Assembly (NCBI GenBank): GCA_033557465.1 | Contig: CM066037.1 | Span: 513,972,686 to 514,036,685 of the forward strand | DNA: 64,000 bases | Direction: 5' to 3' | Source: Ichthyophis bannanicus | Taxonomy: Eukaryota; Chordata; Amphibia; Gymnophiona; Ichthyophiidae | Part shown: one piece after another, positions 11,666 to 24,300 of the stretch | How the letters are laid out: the number at the start of each line of letters is the position of its first letter | Numbering within the stretch: position 1 is the stretch's first letter | Translations under genes and position numbers: made by a program | Notes under the pieces: generated by a model | Told to the model about the DNA's origin: nothing | Database searches by the model: none | The model's input: only the letters and a program-made list of their open reading frames with translations

Positions 11666-12670
11666 TGTCAGATTTTGCTCCTAATGTGCGGTAGGTGCAA
11701 AGAAATAGCACCCTTCAGTTAACAAGTTCCCACCTTGTACAATGCACAGCTAAAAAGCGATTAGGTCAAATGAGAACAAAAAAAATGTCCAAAAATCTGG
11801 AAACATTCACTTTTTTTAGTCATAGACATCCTTCTCACATATTGCTCAACAGCAACACCCAGTGGCCAGATTTACGGTCGGCATTAACTACATTTGGAGC
11901 AAGTCATGGTCTGTGGCCCCTGGTTTAAGACTGTCACTGAGATGGGCTGGGCTGAGAAGGGCATGCTATGAATAGGGGAGAGGGCAAATGAAAATAACGG
12001 TTCATGGTGTTAGAACCCCAAATGACTTGGAAATTCGGAAGAGCAGAAGAAATCTCTGGATCGAAAATATAGAACAGCAAGGTGAAAGATAACAGCAGTA
12101 GCCATAAAATAAAGCCCTTTAATAATTATTATAATGATCCTTTAACTTTTTTTTTTTTAATATTGACCTCTGTTTCCTTGTGCATCCATTCTTACGTTCT
12201 CTGTATTGGTTGTCATGATTTCAGAGATCATAGTAGCACTACTTCAATGACTATTTACACTAATTTTAGTAGAAATCCATTTATTCTGCTTCATGAGTAT
12301 TTAAATTTTGCATTAGAACAGCCAGCATGGCCAATGGCTACCTAGTTTAGAAGATGGTACTTGTATGAGGGGCAGAGCTCATAAGTGTATTCTGGGTCAT
12401 AGGCTCTGGATTGACTTGTATTCAAGATTTTGCAGTTTCTAGAGGACATACTAACAAGGACAATGGAACAGGAGACTCCTATAGCAGTGTGCAGGTCCAT
12501 AATGTGATGTGATTGTGGGGGTTGTTGTCTGACACATATTAAAAGCTGAAGCAAGAGGCAGTTTCTTATGTTGTCCATGCCAAAACTCTGGGGCAGTGGT
12601 GGAAACCGAGTCGGTGTCACCATTAGGTGAATTAGGTGGTTGCCTAGAGTGCCAGCTTTCCAGGGACACC
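11666..12670. other. No gene seen
   Basis: There is no coding or RNA gene here. The open frames are short and lack family motifs. A T-run lies near 12150. The stretch near 12600-12650 leads into the inverted-repeat element at 12671. Confidence 0.4.
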
Positions 12671-12950
12671 CATTGCCGCTGCTATCGCCCTTCACTGGGA
12701 CCTACAATGGTGGCAAAGGCTTGAAACAGCCCCACAGCACTTACCTTCAGACTTCGGCACTGCGCGACCTTTTGCTTTCATCCCCACCAATGCCAGCTTC
12801 TGCCCCTATAAAAAAGGAAGCTGGCATTGGTGAGGGTGGAAGCAAACAGTCCCCCCAGCACTGAGGTTTGAAAGTAAGCTCCACAGGGCTGGTTCAAGGC
12901 ATTGCTGCCGCTGTAAGTCCCAGTAAGGCATGACAGTAGGGGCAATGAGG
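12671..12950. repeat. Foldback (snapback) DNA element
   Basis: Two arms of about 130 bases, 12671-12800 and 12818-12950, are imperfect reverse complements. The centre pairs AATGCCAGCTTC with GAAGCTGGCATT across a short loop. The outer arms pair CATTGCCGCTGCTATCGCCC with GGGGCAATGAGG-type sequence. The flanks (GCCTAGGGTACCTCATCTCC near 12978) resemble 24425-24680, so it belongs to a dispersed family. Confidence 0.65.
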
Positions 12951-13890
12951 GGCGGCTGGGGGCAAGTGATGAGGCTCGCCTAGGGTACCTCATCTCCTTG
13001 TGCTGGCCCTGGGTGGAAAAGAAGGGGAAAAACTATTTATGTCAATGAAGGGACTGTTATTTCATTTCATTTTCAGATATATAAACTCTTCATAAACCAG
13101 AGTCTATGGTCCATCCTAAAAGAAAAAAAGGGATGGGCGCTCCACCAGATGATCCAGTTCAAGAACCCTTGTGTGGAGAGCACAGCAGAATTCCTTCGAA
13201 GAAAAACAAATGAAAAGTGAAGCCATTTAAAGGTGCATAAGCTTCTCTGGATACAGAACTTAAAATCCATTTGCTCATGTCACTGCTACCCAGCAATCGA
13301 GATCTGCTGGCAAATGAATAGTGTTTATTTCCCAGATTAGCCAGATCTGGCTGTGTTTGCTTGCCAACTGAACTGAAAAGGAAAGACATTAAAAACTGTT
13401 TAACACTGGAGGTGAGACTTGCTCTAAAAGTCCCAGCAGTATTCTAAGTGAAAATGTTGCACATCTTGCTTTCAATCTGCATGGCAGTGAATTCATAAAT
13501 TAGGGAACTGTCACCACCTCCAGGCTGCAGAACCATGTTTGCTTTCCTCACAGACGAGTGGCAGAGGTATCGAACCGCTTCCCAGGGGTATTGGCAAAAA
13601 TACTATCAGAATTCAAGGAAGCCTGGAATAAACAGAGAAAGTGAGGGCAGGGATCTGTGACATCACCATAGGAAGGGAAAAGGGACAAGTCAGATGGTCT
13701 TCGGTGTTGCTTTCTACAACATAATTTTTTTACCAGTTGCTCTTGACCAAAGAAGACTAACTTCGCAAATGAAGAAGGCATGTAAGAACATAAGGACTTA
13801 TCTTAACTATTCTCAGAACATCCCATACATGGAGCAGGATCGATTAAGTTTTTTTCTCCATAGATCCATAATGGAAAAAACCTTTAGTGA
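12951..13890. other. No gene seen
   Basis: No recognisable coding region, RNA gene or complete repeat was found. Flanking sequence of the foldback element continues to about 13015. Confidence 0.35.
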
Positions 13891-13894
13891 ATCA

Positions 13895-14924
13895 GGGCCA
13901 TGTTTAGTAAAGTGCGGTAAGTGTTTGCTGGTGCCTTAGAGAAGAAAGTGGCAGTGGCTGTGATATTTGGCCCCTCTATTCAGATTCCCCCTCACAGTAC
14001 AACACCCTCCAACACTGATCACATCCCCTTGATCAGAAGCTCCCACCTCAGCACAACCCCCCTCCCCATGAGCATCCTGCTCCGGAAAGTCAAGGCAATG
14101 TAAATTCAGCTCCCCTAATCCTGCCCCAAACAGAGCCCCTCCCATACATAGTGTCCTAACTGTGACCCTCCCCCCCTCACTTCCTCTCTCCCCGAGGATT
14201 TATTTGGGAAATCCCTGATCTCTAGTGGCCTTTGAAGCAGGAACAGTAGGTGAATCCCTACCAGTAGTACTGCAAAGCTACCACTAGGGGTGAAAGCTGC
14301 CATTTTGGAAGCCACACGAGCTGGGACAAGAGTGGAAGGGGACCTCGCCTGCCCTGAAGACTACTACAGACAAGGGATGCTCCAGATTAGGCTTGGGGGA
14401 TGGGCAGGGTTAGTGGGCTTTTGGAAGGGGGGGACTTTGACTTTACATTGACATGGCTTTGTAGGGGAGGATCATGAAGGCAGGGAGTGCTCGAGGGGGT
14501 TTGATTGGTGAAGGAGATACTGGGGTAGGAGGGTATAATGGAGTGGTTGTGCCTCTAGGAGAGAATCGGACAGCATGGATTGTGATAGGGGGGAGGAATT
14601 GTGCCAAGAGGGTGGGTGCCTCTGAATACAACTCCTTTATTCTGCTGTACAGCAGCCATGCTACGGGACTGCCCGTAGTGCAGCTGCACTTAACACTACC
14701 TCTTGAGGTGGTGGTAACTCCAGCTACACCATCGGCAATCATGATAAGTCGTGTGTGGCAACATCCTAGGCAGTAGCTGTAACCGACACAGTTACTCTCC
14801 ACCCTGATTCCGCCCGATTGTGCTCAAAGCAGTTAGAATGGGATTATTACCATTCTGTCTGCTCTTAGTGCGGTTACAGCTGGGTTGCGCTAATGCTTAG
14901 GGTGCACTTCAGTAAACATAGCCC
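13895..14924. mobile_element. Non-autonomous terminal-inverted-repeat element, about 1 kb
   Basis: The left end GGGCCATGTTTAGTAAAGTG and right end CACTTCAGTAAACATAGCCC are inverted copies with a few mismatches. Similar ends (TTAGTAAACAT) bound other elements in this window at 36934-37219 and 38784-39167. No transposase is encoded. The superfamily cannot be named because the target duplication is unclear. Confidence 0.5.
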
Positions 14925-15447
14925 TTGGCTCTTGATGCTGTGACCTGCAATGAATATGGCCAGAGAATTAATTATTTTTATGATGAAGTCTTTGTCTTGC
15001 CTTAAATGCATGAAATACCTTGACATGTTGCTGGAGTTAACATGAAGCATCTGTCTCATGTTTGCAATGTCTCTCTTGTTGGGTTGATTACCAATTTGAT
15101 CCTTTGTATTCATAGACATTGCAAAACGTGTCACTATGCAGTTCCAATTAATTGTCCCGATGCTGTGGAAGCTGCCTTTAGGCCACTAGTGTAATAAGGA
15201 ACTGTACCTCAAGAGGTTTATTTGATACTAGAACTGCAGCAGCACTTAAAATTTAAGATTACAAGGAAGTAAGAGAAAGGCTCATATACAGGCAGATGTG
15301 AAGAAATTCCGTGAGCTTCTCCATGTTCCTACAGGTATGTTCCAGCAATTCATTTCTAACCTAAAGTGGCATCTAGCTTGCAATGACTATAAACATGCAA
15401 TAATGCATAAAGAACTGTGTCAGCATGAAGATGGTATCATATGGAAA

Positions 15448-15690
15448 CAGTAACATAATAAATGACGGCAGATAAAGACCAGTATGGTCCATCTAACCTG
15501 CCCAGTAAGGTGGCTTGAGTAGGTGTACCCGCCGCTCCATGCCGGTCACCCCTCTCTCTATACCTTTTTTAGGATTATACCCACTGCTTTGTGCAGGTCA
15601 CCCCCTCTATTTGTTGAAGTTTAAAAGATAATTACGTTTATTTTGATTTTATTCTCTTGCTATAAAAGGATCTACTGTGTTTGTCAAAAA
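15448..15690 (-). mobile_element. 3' end of a second CR1-clade LINE family
   Basis: The run ACATAATAAATGACGGCAGA, then AAAGACCAGTATGGTCCATC, is the minus-strand 3' end also seen at 26935 and 31475. Only about 240 bases remain and none of the coding part. Confidence 0.65.
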
Positions 15691-15691
15691 A

Positions 15692-15878
15692 TGCAATGTG
15701 TACCTTTGAGTCAATGCTGACTCCTGGTGATCCAGCAGCTCCTGGGTTTTCTTGGCAGTTTGACCTTAAGTAGATTGCCAGGCCCTTCTTGCAAGGCAAT
15801 GGAGGGTTAAGTGACTTGTTTAAGGCCGCAAGGGGTGCTAGTGGGCCAGTGCTCTAACCACTAGGCTACTCCTCCACT
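15692..15878 (-). repeat. MIR-like tRNA SINE, nearly full length
   Basis: This is the reverse complement of the SINE at 32917-33132: GACTCCTGGTGATCCAGCAG, GCCAGGCCCTTCTTGCAAGG, TAAGTGACTTGTTTAAGGCC and the tRNA-like head (TAACCACTAGGCTACTCCTC, the A-box side). It abuts the LINE 3' end at 15690. Confidence 0.75.
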
Positions 15879-15879
15879 T

Positions 15880-16416
15880 TGAGGAGTTTTGAAAATGTCT
15901 TTTAGTGGTTTGTTTGATAATCATGGTCTCAGATTCAAGTTTTGCATCAAGAATGCAAGAACTATGCCAAGGTTGATTAAATTATTTTTAATTACATCCC
16001 GGTCAGTCATGAAGTAAGACTTCCTTGAGCAGAAAAGCGTGACTAGCAGCCTGACCGGATTCACATGCTTGAATACTGCCGTGTCAATAGATTCACCTCA
16101 TAGCATTGTGCTTCATTTGCTGAGGAGCTTCATATGGTTGATTTGCACAGATGATTAGTTTTCATGTCACAGTATTTCAGTTTGGAACCGAGGGCTGGTG
16201 CATGGACCACAGGAAAGGAGAGCAGATGAGGACAGTAAGGTCCATTATCTTTGTCCAGTTTGCTTGTAGTACTGTAGGATTTGATTTTTGATTTTATTTT
16301 ATTGCATTAGATATTCCGCCTTTAGTAAACAAATTACATAAGAGCACAGTGGATCTTTGACTTTCCCTTTAGAGAAAGGCTACATCTTTATTAACAGCAT
16401 TATGCGGACATGTGAA
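15880..16416. other. No gene seen
   Basis: No coding or RNA gene, and no clear repeat boundary, could be identified. Confidence 0.35.
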
Positions 16417-16793
16417 GGGCAATTTTATAAACTCCCACGCAGTTAACACACATTGCCACGTGCGGATTTGGAGCATATTTTATAATGAGAAGTACGAGTG
16501 TACTTTACTTTATAAAATAGTGCATAAAGATGCACCTCAATCTAGTCACGGCAGTCCCACTTGCTCTAGAGCAGGCGTAAATGCCCATCCCTAAATTCTT
16601 CCAAAAAGTACATTTAGCCTCTGCTCCTCCAAAACTCCATCCCTGTGCGTACCCAAACTGAAAGTATGCACAGTAGGAATTACGCACGTGCTTACAGAAT
16701 GGCAACCACTTAAAGCCCATTCATGCATGTAACTCATTTAAAATAGGGACTAATGTGCAACTTTCTATGTGCTCCTTATAAAATCAGCCCCAT
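16417..16793. mobile_element. MITE-like element
   Basis: The left end GGGCAATTTTATAAACTC and right end CTTATAAAATCAGCCCC are inverted copies. The inner part (CACTGAAAG-like blocks, ATGCACAGTAGGAATTACGC) resembles 20470-20783, a diverged second copy. Confidence 0.5.
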
Positions 16794-18280
16794 GAAATGG
16801 AATGCTGGGTCAGATGAATTATATAAACCCTGCATTCTGTGTCCGATAAATGAGTGTTTTTAGGAGCGCATATTCAGTTTCTTTGGATCCTAAAATTTAA
16901 TGTGCATACAAATTCCTTTTAAATACATCACTATTGGGTAATTATATCTGAACTTTTATTGTTTTTAATGCCTTTATGGCTTTGAAGTTGGGTTTTCACA
17001 TACTTTTATGATTCCTTTGAAATGTCAACATATCACCATGGTAACCATGTTTTGGCGCCAATACACTCTTTAAATGCCAGGTCTGTGCACCAGCTCCCGT
17101 TATTTTCCCCAACGCTGACTCAGATTACACCATACGTTGTTCTAATGTTCATTGAGGTAATACTTTATAACTTACCAATACTTCATCCTGGACTCTCTTC
17201 AAGATGCTCAATTAAACTTTGTATATGGTTGTTATTATCCCCCTTAGCCTTGATATCAGACTCAAAGTAATTTAATGAGTGATTAGTGCAGTTTCTTCTC
17301 CGCAGTTATTCCGACTATCCTATGTAGACACATTTATCTGTTATTTCAGCATTCGGCTTCCACAGTCCTACTTGATATATATATATATACAGTTAACCTA
17401 AAAACATAATACTTCAGTCTTGCACTTTCTCGTAGTATCTGTCCTGTATGATGTCAGAGAAGGGCTCCCGCTATTATTGATTCCTTGTGCATAGTATTAC
17501 AGGCTCTCTTCCTGTCTTGATATATTGTATCAGACGCTTCTCTTGCTCTAATGCACATGATCTTCACATATATTCCCCCCTCCCCACCCCCAGGGTTCAC
17601 AATTACAATATAATCGTACTGGTATGCTTCACAGAAAATACTTTTACCATCCATTAGTAACCCTAGAGAATGGGGTTTCTTTATGGTCAGGGGTTAGCTG
17701 GTACAATGAATTATAATGTCGCTACATTTTTTTAGGCTCTTTTGCTATACTGTTAGTTGACACGAGGAATTAAAATGTTGCTACATTTTTATTACTTAGC
17801 TTATGATGCTCGAACACCTCTCTGAGCTTTTCTAGGTTCTAAATGCACCACTAGGTGAGTTTATACAGTTTCTCCCACTTGATTAGTCCATGGGTTATTT
17901 CTTATGCAATTTCACTCATACTAAATGAATTCCTCTAAGCAGAATTTTTACTTCTTTAACTATTATGCTATTTTAATGCTCATATTATTGTTTTTGAATT
18001 CACGAGTTTTAATTGTGATTCTAGTCCTTACTGCACTTGTATGGTTTATGTCTCCACCTTCGATGTAGGACCTACTAGGTAGTCATTACACTATGTTTTA
18101 GTTGTATCATTTTTAAGCCCCCCCTTTCCCTCATTCAGCAATTATTTTATTTTATGTCTCTACCTTTTATTGTGTTCACTTTTACTATTTTTATGTCTAC
18201 TATTATTAAGATGAATTGAATAAATATTTGCTGTTTACTTGATGTTGCCCATATATTTGTCTTTATTTTATTATAGTCTT
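16794..18280. other. Unassigned AT-rich DNA, possible Penelope-like element
   Basis: No reading frame with a known motif was found. A short TA dinucleotide run lies at 17375-17389. The interval ends in a hammerhead-like motif (18281-18330) of the kind carried by the terminal repeats of Penelope-like elements, so part of it may be such an element. That is inference. Confidence 0.3.
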
Positions 18281-18330
18281 GACTCCTGACAAAGGCCACG
18301 CTGAAACACGGCCATGTCGGGCTGAGTACT
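18281..18330 (+). other. Degenerate hammerhead-ribozyme-like motif
   Basis: CTGACAA (18286-18292) resembles the CUGANGA core with one change. A short stem-loop follows (GGC and GCT around CAC), then GAAAC (18303-18307). A stem with a GGCC loop closes it (ACAC paired with ATGT, one mismatch), and a cytosine sits at the expected cleavage position (18318). Stem I pairs only partly. Hammerheads of this small type occur in Penelope-like elements. Decay makes activity unlikely. Confidence 0.35.
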
Positions 18331-18399
18331 CCAATGTGCATCCTAATACAGTGCGTTTGTTACATTTGCCTTGGACCCGTTTGCTTCTATACTAGCAAG

Positions 18400-18868
18400 T
18401 AGTTTTGGGCTTTCTTCTATATGGACTGCACCAGTTCACACTTCTCCTTCTGACCTACAAGTGTATTCACTCTGCTGCTCCTCATTATTTCCTCTTTCAT
18501 TTCTCGCTATACCCCTCCGCAGGACCCTTACTCCAGTCAAACCTCTTCTATCTGTGCCCTTCTCTCCCACTGCCAACTCCAGCCTGTGTTCTTTCCATCT
18601 TGCTGCTCTGTTTGTCTGGAAGAGACTGCCTGAGTCGGTGCATCTCTGGTCCTATTCAAATCCAAGCTAAAACGCCACCTCTTCAAGGTTGCTTTTGGAT
18701 CCTGACCCTGTATACATGTATGTCAAGGTCATCTCTAGTTCCCTCTTTGTTGTGTGTCTGTCTTGCATAGATTGTAAGCTCTATTGAGCAGAAACGGTCT
18801 CCAATGTGTATATGTGCAGCACTGTGTATGCCTTGTAGCGCTATACACACGATTAGAAGTAGTAGAAT
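18400..18868 (+). mobile_element. L2-type LINE 3' end
   Basis: The fragment reads like the L2 C-terminal region and tail: GTTTGTCTGGAAGAGACTGC, then CAAATCCAAGCTAAAACGCC and CCTTGTAGCGCTATACACAC with a short AGTAGTAG end. It parallels the 3' part at 10827-11500. Confidence 0.72.
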
Positions 18869-18869
18869 C

Positions 18870-19395
18870 TATAAATGCCTTCATAGATACGTAGATGGCT
18901 TGAGATTTACTTTTGGTGCCAAGGACTAAGTCCTAAGATCATGGACTTGAGATGCAGTGAGAGTAGATGCAATGAGAATTTCCCATGAACTGAATGACAA
19001 CTTTCAAGTAAAATTATAAGAAGGGCACAAACCAGTACAGACACTTCTTTACTGAGAAAGAAACTCGTGGAACAGGTTGACTGACTACCCATCCCCTCTG
19101 AGAATTTCAGCTTTCCAGGAAGAAACTAAAGGAGGCAGGGCCCTCCTGATGGTCTGCTGGTACACTCAACACCTAACTGATAATTTCTGCTGAGAATAAT
19201 AGTGGCGTCCTCTGACATATGCAGAGAGGGAGAGAGTCCTGTTATCCCTCATCTACCTCAACAAACAAGAATGTGCTTCTGTCCAGTAAACCAAAGGTCC
19301 TCAGACATCCAAGTAGTATAGGGACTAGGTAAAGATAGTTTCCCCAAACCACCAAGAGAGCACAAGCTCAAAAGGCCCAATAACTATCTAAAGAC
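18870..19395. other. No gene seen
   Basis: No reading frame with known motifs, no RNA gene and no bounded repeat. Confidence 0.35.
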
Positions 19396-19399
19396 ATTC

Positions 19400-19915
19400 A
19401 AATGACTACTTGCCTATCAAGTCCTAGTTACCCATATCACTACCAGACCATTTTTCAGAAACTGGGTGTAGTGAATACCAGCTCAGCCAATAAGAAATTT
19501 CTTATGATTCATGATGTCATCAGTGAATTCTACCTAGACATCTTAGGAATAATGGAGACCTGGCTGGATAAAACTGGGGGAGTTTCTGACTGAACTATAT
19601 CCAACAGGATTCACCACTGAGCGCCAACCAAGACCAGGGAAGTGGGGTGGAGGAGTAGCAGTACTGATCCAAGAGACAATCAAACCGTATAAAAAGTTGT
19701 CATCTCCCCATCTGCATGACTCAAAATGTCTCTTAATCCAGGTAAGAGATGAGGAGGCAGTATGGCTGCTCGTGATCTGTTGAACACCTCGTGACTGTTG
19801 CATGGCTATAAATAGCTATCATGATTCTGTTTATTGTATTAACTCATACGTTCTATGTAAAGCACCTTGACCTGGTGAAAGGAGGTATATAAATACAGAC
19901 AAATAAATAAATGAG
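19400..19915 (+). mobile_element. LINE fragment (endonuclease piece joined to a 3' tail)
   Basis: The plus strand shows a decayed endonuclease: LDILGIMETWL (19543-19575, the catalytic Glu block) and, in another frame, GGGVAVLIQETIKP (near 19650). It then jumps to a 3' end with GGTATATAAATACAGAC and AAATAAATAAATG. The polymerase is missing, so this is an internally deleted copy, probably L2-like. Confidence 0.55.
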
Positions 19916-20469
19916 GGAGACCGGTATATCATCTAGGTTGCAGCAGCTGTCATTTCTCATTGGTATTTATGTCTAGTGTGCATAAGCACACTACTGTCTG
20001 TGTTTAGCAGCTTAGGAGATGCATGTTTTTCCCATGGGTACATCGTGGGGATGGGCAGGATTCAAAATATGTAATGTTTCAGAATACGGTGAATGTGAAG
20101 GCATCCAAAAAGTTTACCCACATCTGAGGCATGGGGAAGGCTGGATAGCGCTTGCACATACTTGCCAAACACGTCTATCTCCCTAATTCTGGATCTGCAG
20201 ATCTGGGATTAGGTTTAAAAGGGGCCCATTTTTGATTTAGATGTGTCCACAGGCTGGACGTACATGTTATGGAATTGCGCTCCACGTGTTCTGTTAAACA
20301 TCTTGGAACAGGAGGCTGGTGGCACTGAAATATCACCCTTATCATAGACAGATCATTTTCTATAAAGGGTACCCTAAAACAGAAGGGCACTGCCAGAATC
20401 TGGAAAAAAATTAGAGACATGAGAAATCTGACTGATGGAAGTTTCCTAGATGATGTGCGCTAATCCCCC

Positions 20470-20783
20470 CTCCCCTCCACACCATGCAAAAATCTAGGCA
20501 TAGGTACTTATACCTGTTCAAGTATGCACGATAAGTTTTAGTATTTTATAAACTACCAGGTGTAAATTTAGGTCCCACCCATGCTCCGCTCAAGCTCCAC
20601 CCCTGTGCACGCCCACACTGAAAGTATGTGCAATTGCACTTACATGCGCGCTTACTGAATACCGAGTGCCTAAAGCGTGCACGAAAGTGCTCATTTACTT
20701 ACTTAAATCCTTTAAAAGAGGGACTTCTGCATATAAATGGTGCATATCTTTAGGCGGCTCTCTTATAAAATCATCCCCCTAGT
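20470..20783. repeat. Diverged MITE-like repeat
   Basis: It shares blocks with 16417-16793: CACTGAAAGTATGTGCAATT against CTGAAAGTATGCACAGTAGG, and a right end CTTATAAAATCATCCCCC. The left end is unclear. Confidence 0.4.
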
Positions 20784-20932
20784 GTTTGAAAGTGACCAAT
20801 CTAGGTCACTTGGAGGTACCCGGCAGCATCTAATAAGGAGATCCATTCCCTGTTGCTCATTCCCATAATTAACAGTCTCCATGTTTAATAGTCTATCTTC
20901 TGGCTATACTATTAACCTTAATCACATCTTCC

Positions 20933-21060
20933 TATGGAGGTATGGCCTAGTGGTTAGAGCAGCACCTTAAGGATCAGCAAAGCCAGAGTTCAACTCCCAT
21001 TGATAATCCTTCTTGACCTGGGGCAAGTCAATTCCCTCTCTTTTGTCTCAGATACTAACA
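20933..21060 (+). repeat. tRNA-derived SINE, 5' part
   Basis: The head reads TATGGCCTAGTGGTTAGAGC, an A-box-like sequence, then AGAGTTCAACTCCC, a decayed B box, and GGGGCAAGTCAATTCCCTCT, a MIR-type core. It is split by a MITE at 21061-21225 and continues at 21226. Confidence 0.7.
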
Positions 21061-21225
21061 TGGGGCCTCACTTACTTTAATACACATTAATATACCTTAA
21101 TCCCATATAAGTGCATAGTTGGTAAACAGGCTCCACTGAGAATAACGAAGCTCGTGTTATTTAGCATGCATTTAACCATAATAACGTGTGTTGAAATGTT
21201 AATGCATGCCAATAAATGAGCCCCA
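21061..21225. mobile_element. Small MITE inserted in a SINE
   Basis: The ends TGGGGCCTCACTTAC and AATAAATGAGCCCCA are inverted copies. The SINE reads through on both sides once this 165-bp piece is removed. Confidence 0.55.
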
Positions 21226-21332
21226 TAGACTGTAAGCCCTCTGGGAACAGAGAAATATCTATTGCGCCTGCTCGTAACTCGTCTTGAGCTGCCAATGAAA
21301 AGGCACGAGCTAAATCCACCTAAACAAATTAC
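21226..21332 (+). repeat. tRNA-derived SINE, 3' part
   Basis: TAGACTGTAAGCCCTCTGGG, then TCGTCTTGAGCTGCCAATGA and an A-rich end. This is the usual tail type shared with L2-mobilised SINEs, and it continues the copy at 20933-21060. Confidence 0.65.
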
Positions 21333-24300
21333 ATAACTTAATTGTGCATTGGCTGAAAAAAATACTTTCTTAATTTTGTTACAAAATCTGCTAGGAGTGA
21401 TTTTTATGGACCGTCTCTTAGTCTTAGCACTATGTGAATTGCACTTAATGGAGGGTTTGGTATTATGGCGTACAGCACATCAAAGAGAAGAAAGGAAAGG
21501 AGGTTGGAAACGGGAAGATTGCCATGCATTGAACAGAAAATAAGGAAAAATAATTGAGAACTGCGATGTAAAAAATTGTAGAATAAGAAGTGGAAAAGTT
21601 ATGGGGAACAGAAACAAGGTGTGTGAGAGAAGAAAACACGGAAATTCTAGGAAAATAGGATGAAAATTCAGACAAAGCCTTGGGATGATATAATGAATCT
21701 TGCTTTTCTCAATCTCTGTTTGACTGTTTCTACATGACTGCTTGAAATTCAACAGAATTTTACCTTGGCAGTCAGCTGCTTAACACATCTTGTATACAGC
21801 GTTGTCTCCTGATGAGGGACTGTGGTTAGGCGGAAGACGTGAACACGGATGCAATAAGGAACTCTCATTCACCTGAGACTGGCATTGTATTCAGCGGCCT
21901 TCTCAGCTGGGAATTTTGTGCACCCGCACGATATAAAACAGAGAACACGGTCCTAATCTTCCTCACGTACAGGATCTAAATGATAGAGTCCGAGACCATG
22001 ATCACATAGTTCAGTAGCAAAAAGTGAGAAAATCAAAATAGAAGACGAAAATACTTTCCTACATTTTGACGATAAAAGGCTTCAAAAACTCAGGCACATC
22101 ATCATGTTTTCCTGTTCTGCACCTATATGTAATTCTTGGGATCCTGGTTACAGGTTGCCAGAATTTGGTCACTTCTGGTGCTTGCACTTGAGAATTCTGC
22201 TTTTAAGAACCACTTTGCTCTTCAACTCCAGATTCTGTACCTGAACATAACTCAGCCAAAGTCAACTAAATAAATAAGAATTCCATACTTCTGTTGTTCT
22301 TCAGCTTTGCCTTGTTTGGCCTCCACTTCCTCTGTCTAGCTCCTTTTTAAGTACTGACCCAATCGAAGGGAAAGGTGGTCCATGCAGACAGATGTCTGCT
22401 CGATCCAGCAGGAGCCCTCTTGGTCTTTGCCTGCATGTGTCTGCTCCTGGCCTGAGACCACTTCACCTTTACTTTACTACACCGTGACAGCAGCTAAGCA
22501 ATGTTTGGTGCTTGGCTTCAATTCCTGGACTTGCTTACTGCTGCTGGGAGTTGTAGAAGTGGTGGTTTTCTGCCAGGTTATGTCAGGCTGCAGACTTGAA
22601 ACCTTTTTGAACTTATGACCTTTTGCCGAATTGCAGTTGGACTAGGAGCAGTGGGAAGATCATTCGTGTATTTATTTTCTGAAGATTACTACTGACTAGC
22701 AGGGAGTGGAATGCTGTGGAAGGGAGATGCAGTCAGTATACCAACTGACTCAGGGATGCCTTTGAGAGTGGAGGGACTATAGCGCAGTCTCCTCAGCCAG
22801 GGAACTGAGACTGAAAAGAATTGGTGAGATGGAAAGAGCAAGATAATTAAAACATGTGGAAGAACTGGAATGGAAATGAATGAAGGTAAGTATGTCACTG
22901 TTCCAGCTGGAGCATGTTCTGATTGGGATGGGATATCAAAAATCTGAGGCTGCTACTACGTGCCCCTTGGACCCCCCCCCCCCCTCGAAAGAAAATTAGA
23001 GGTATGCACCATTTTTCATTTTTTTGGTCTTTATTTTTAAAGCATGCTATCTGCAAAAAAAAACCCCATACATCATTTGCAAACAGATGCCCTAAAAATG
23101 AAACAAAACAAAACAAAACTAACCCCTCCAATTGTTTTTTTCAGGTCATTTTGAAATGAAACAAGTGTATTTTGTTATGGTTTTCAGATACTGTAGTTTC
23201 AAAATGAATGAATATTCCTCCCAAAAATGGCTCACAAAGAAAACTGATTTTGGTTGGAAGATTCAGAAATGATTTCATTTGGTTAGTCTTACATCATGTC
23301 ATTTCAGTTATCCAGGCCATATAACGAAATCACAAACAAGGAACAATCTTGCCTCCACAATATCTGAGGCTGGGGGGCACAATACACTATTTTATTCCCC
23401 ATATGAGAAGATCAAACATTTGTAAAATATTTGTGAAATGGAGAATCATAGTTCTGTCGAGATGCAGTCTCTCGTACACCTTCATCTCACAAGGCCAGAC
23501 ATTTTCCCCTCAAGCACAAAACTGGAAAAACTATAATCAGGCTCTTAGTGTGCTTCCAATCAGAACTTCTCTGGTAACGGACTTCAGTGATCTCAACCTG
23601 AAGTAATAAAATCCAGTTCATTCTAATGCCAAAGACAGGACTATTTCTAGGTAAAAAAATGCAGATTTTTGCCTTTCTGTGGCGTTGAGCACTTATGGCT
23701 TGACAGAGAGTTTCTGCAATGCGATTTCACCTTTTTGTAAGACGATAGAAAGGTTACAATACCTAGTGCCTCAGAGGAATCAAATGACCTAGTTCCACGC
23801 TAGTTCTAAATTTTCTGAGGCTGCCTACAAATATTAATGTGTTTGAAGTTCCACTTCTGCTAAAAGGGAATGTTTATCTACCAGTATATATCCAACTGAA
23901 ACCCTAAAAAACATTGAGGGTATCGCCTTTAGTCCAGAACTCTGTATACTGCTGCCAATAGCTCTGGAAAATATAGAGAATAAAGAATAGAAGTGAGACA
24001 GTCAGTACTGTACTCCGGAGACTACAAGATGCAGGGCTATTATTTGAAAAACAAAGAACTCCACAAGCCTTGCAAGGATACACTAATGGAGTTTTGTCTG
24101 CAATTAAACATTTCAATCAATGCAGTGTATCTGCATCAAGGGCAGGGGAAGCGTAATTCACCTACTTTACAATATACTCGGCTAGTCCCTGATAGAATTT
24201 AGAAAGGAAACTAAACATTATGCACTAAACAAGCTTCCTGGCTGAAGATACAGATGAGCACTGATAGCTCCAGGGCTCAGGACGAGATGAATTTCATCCA

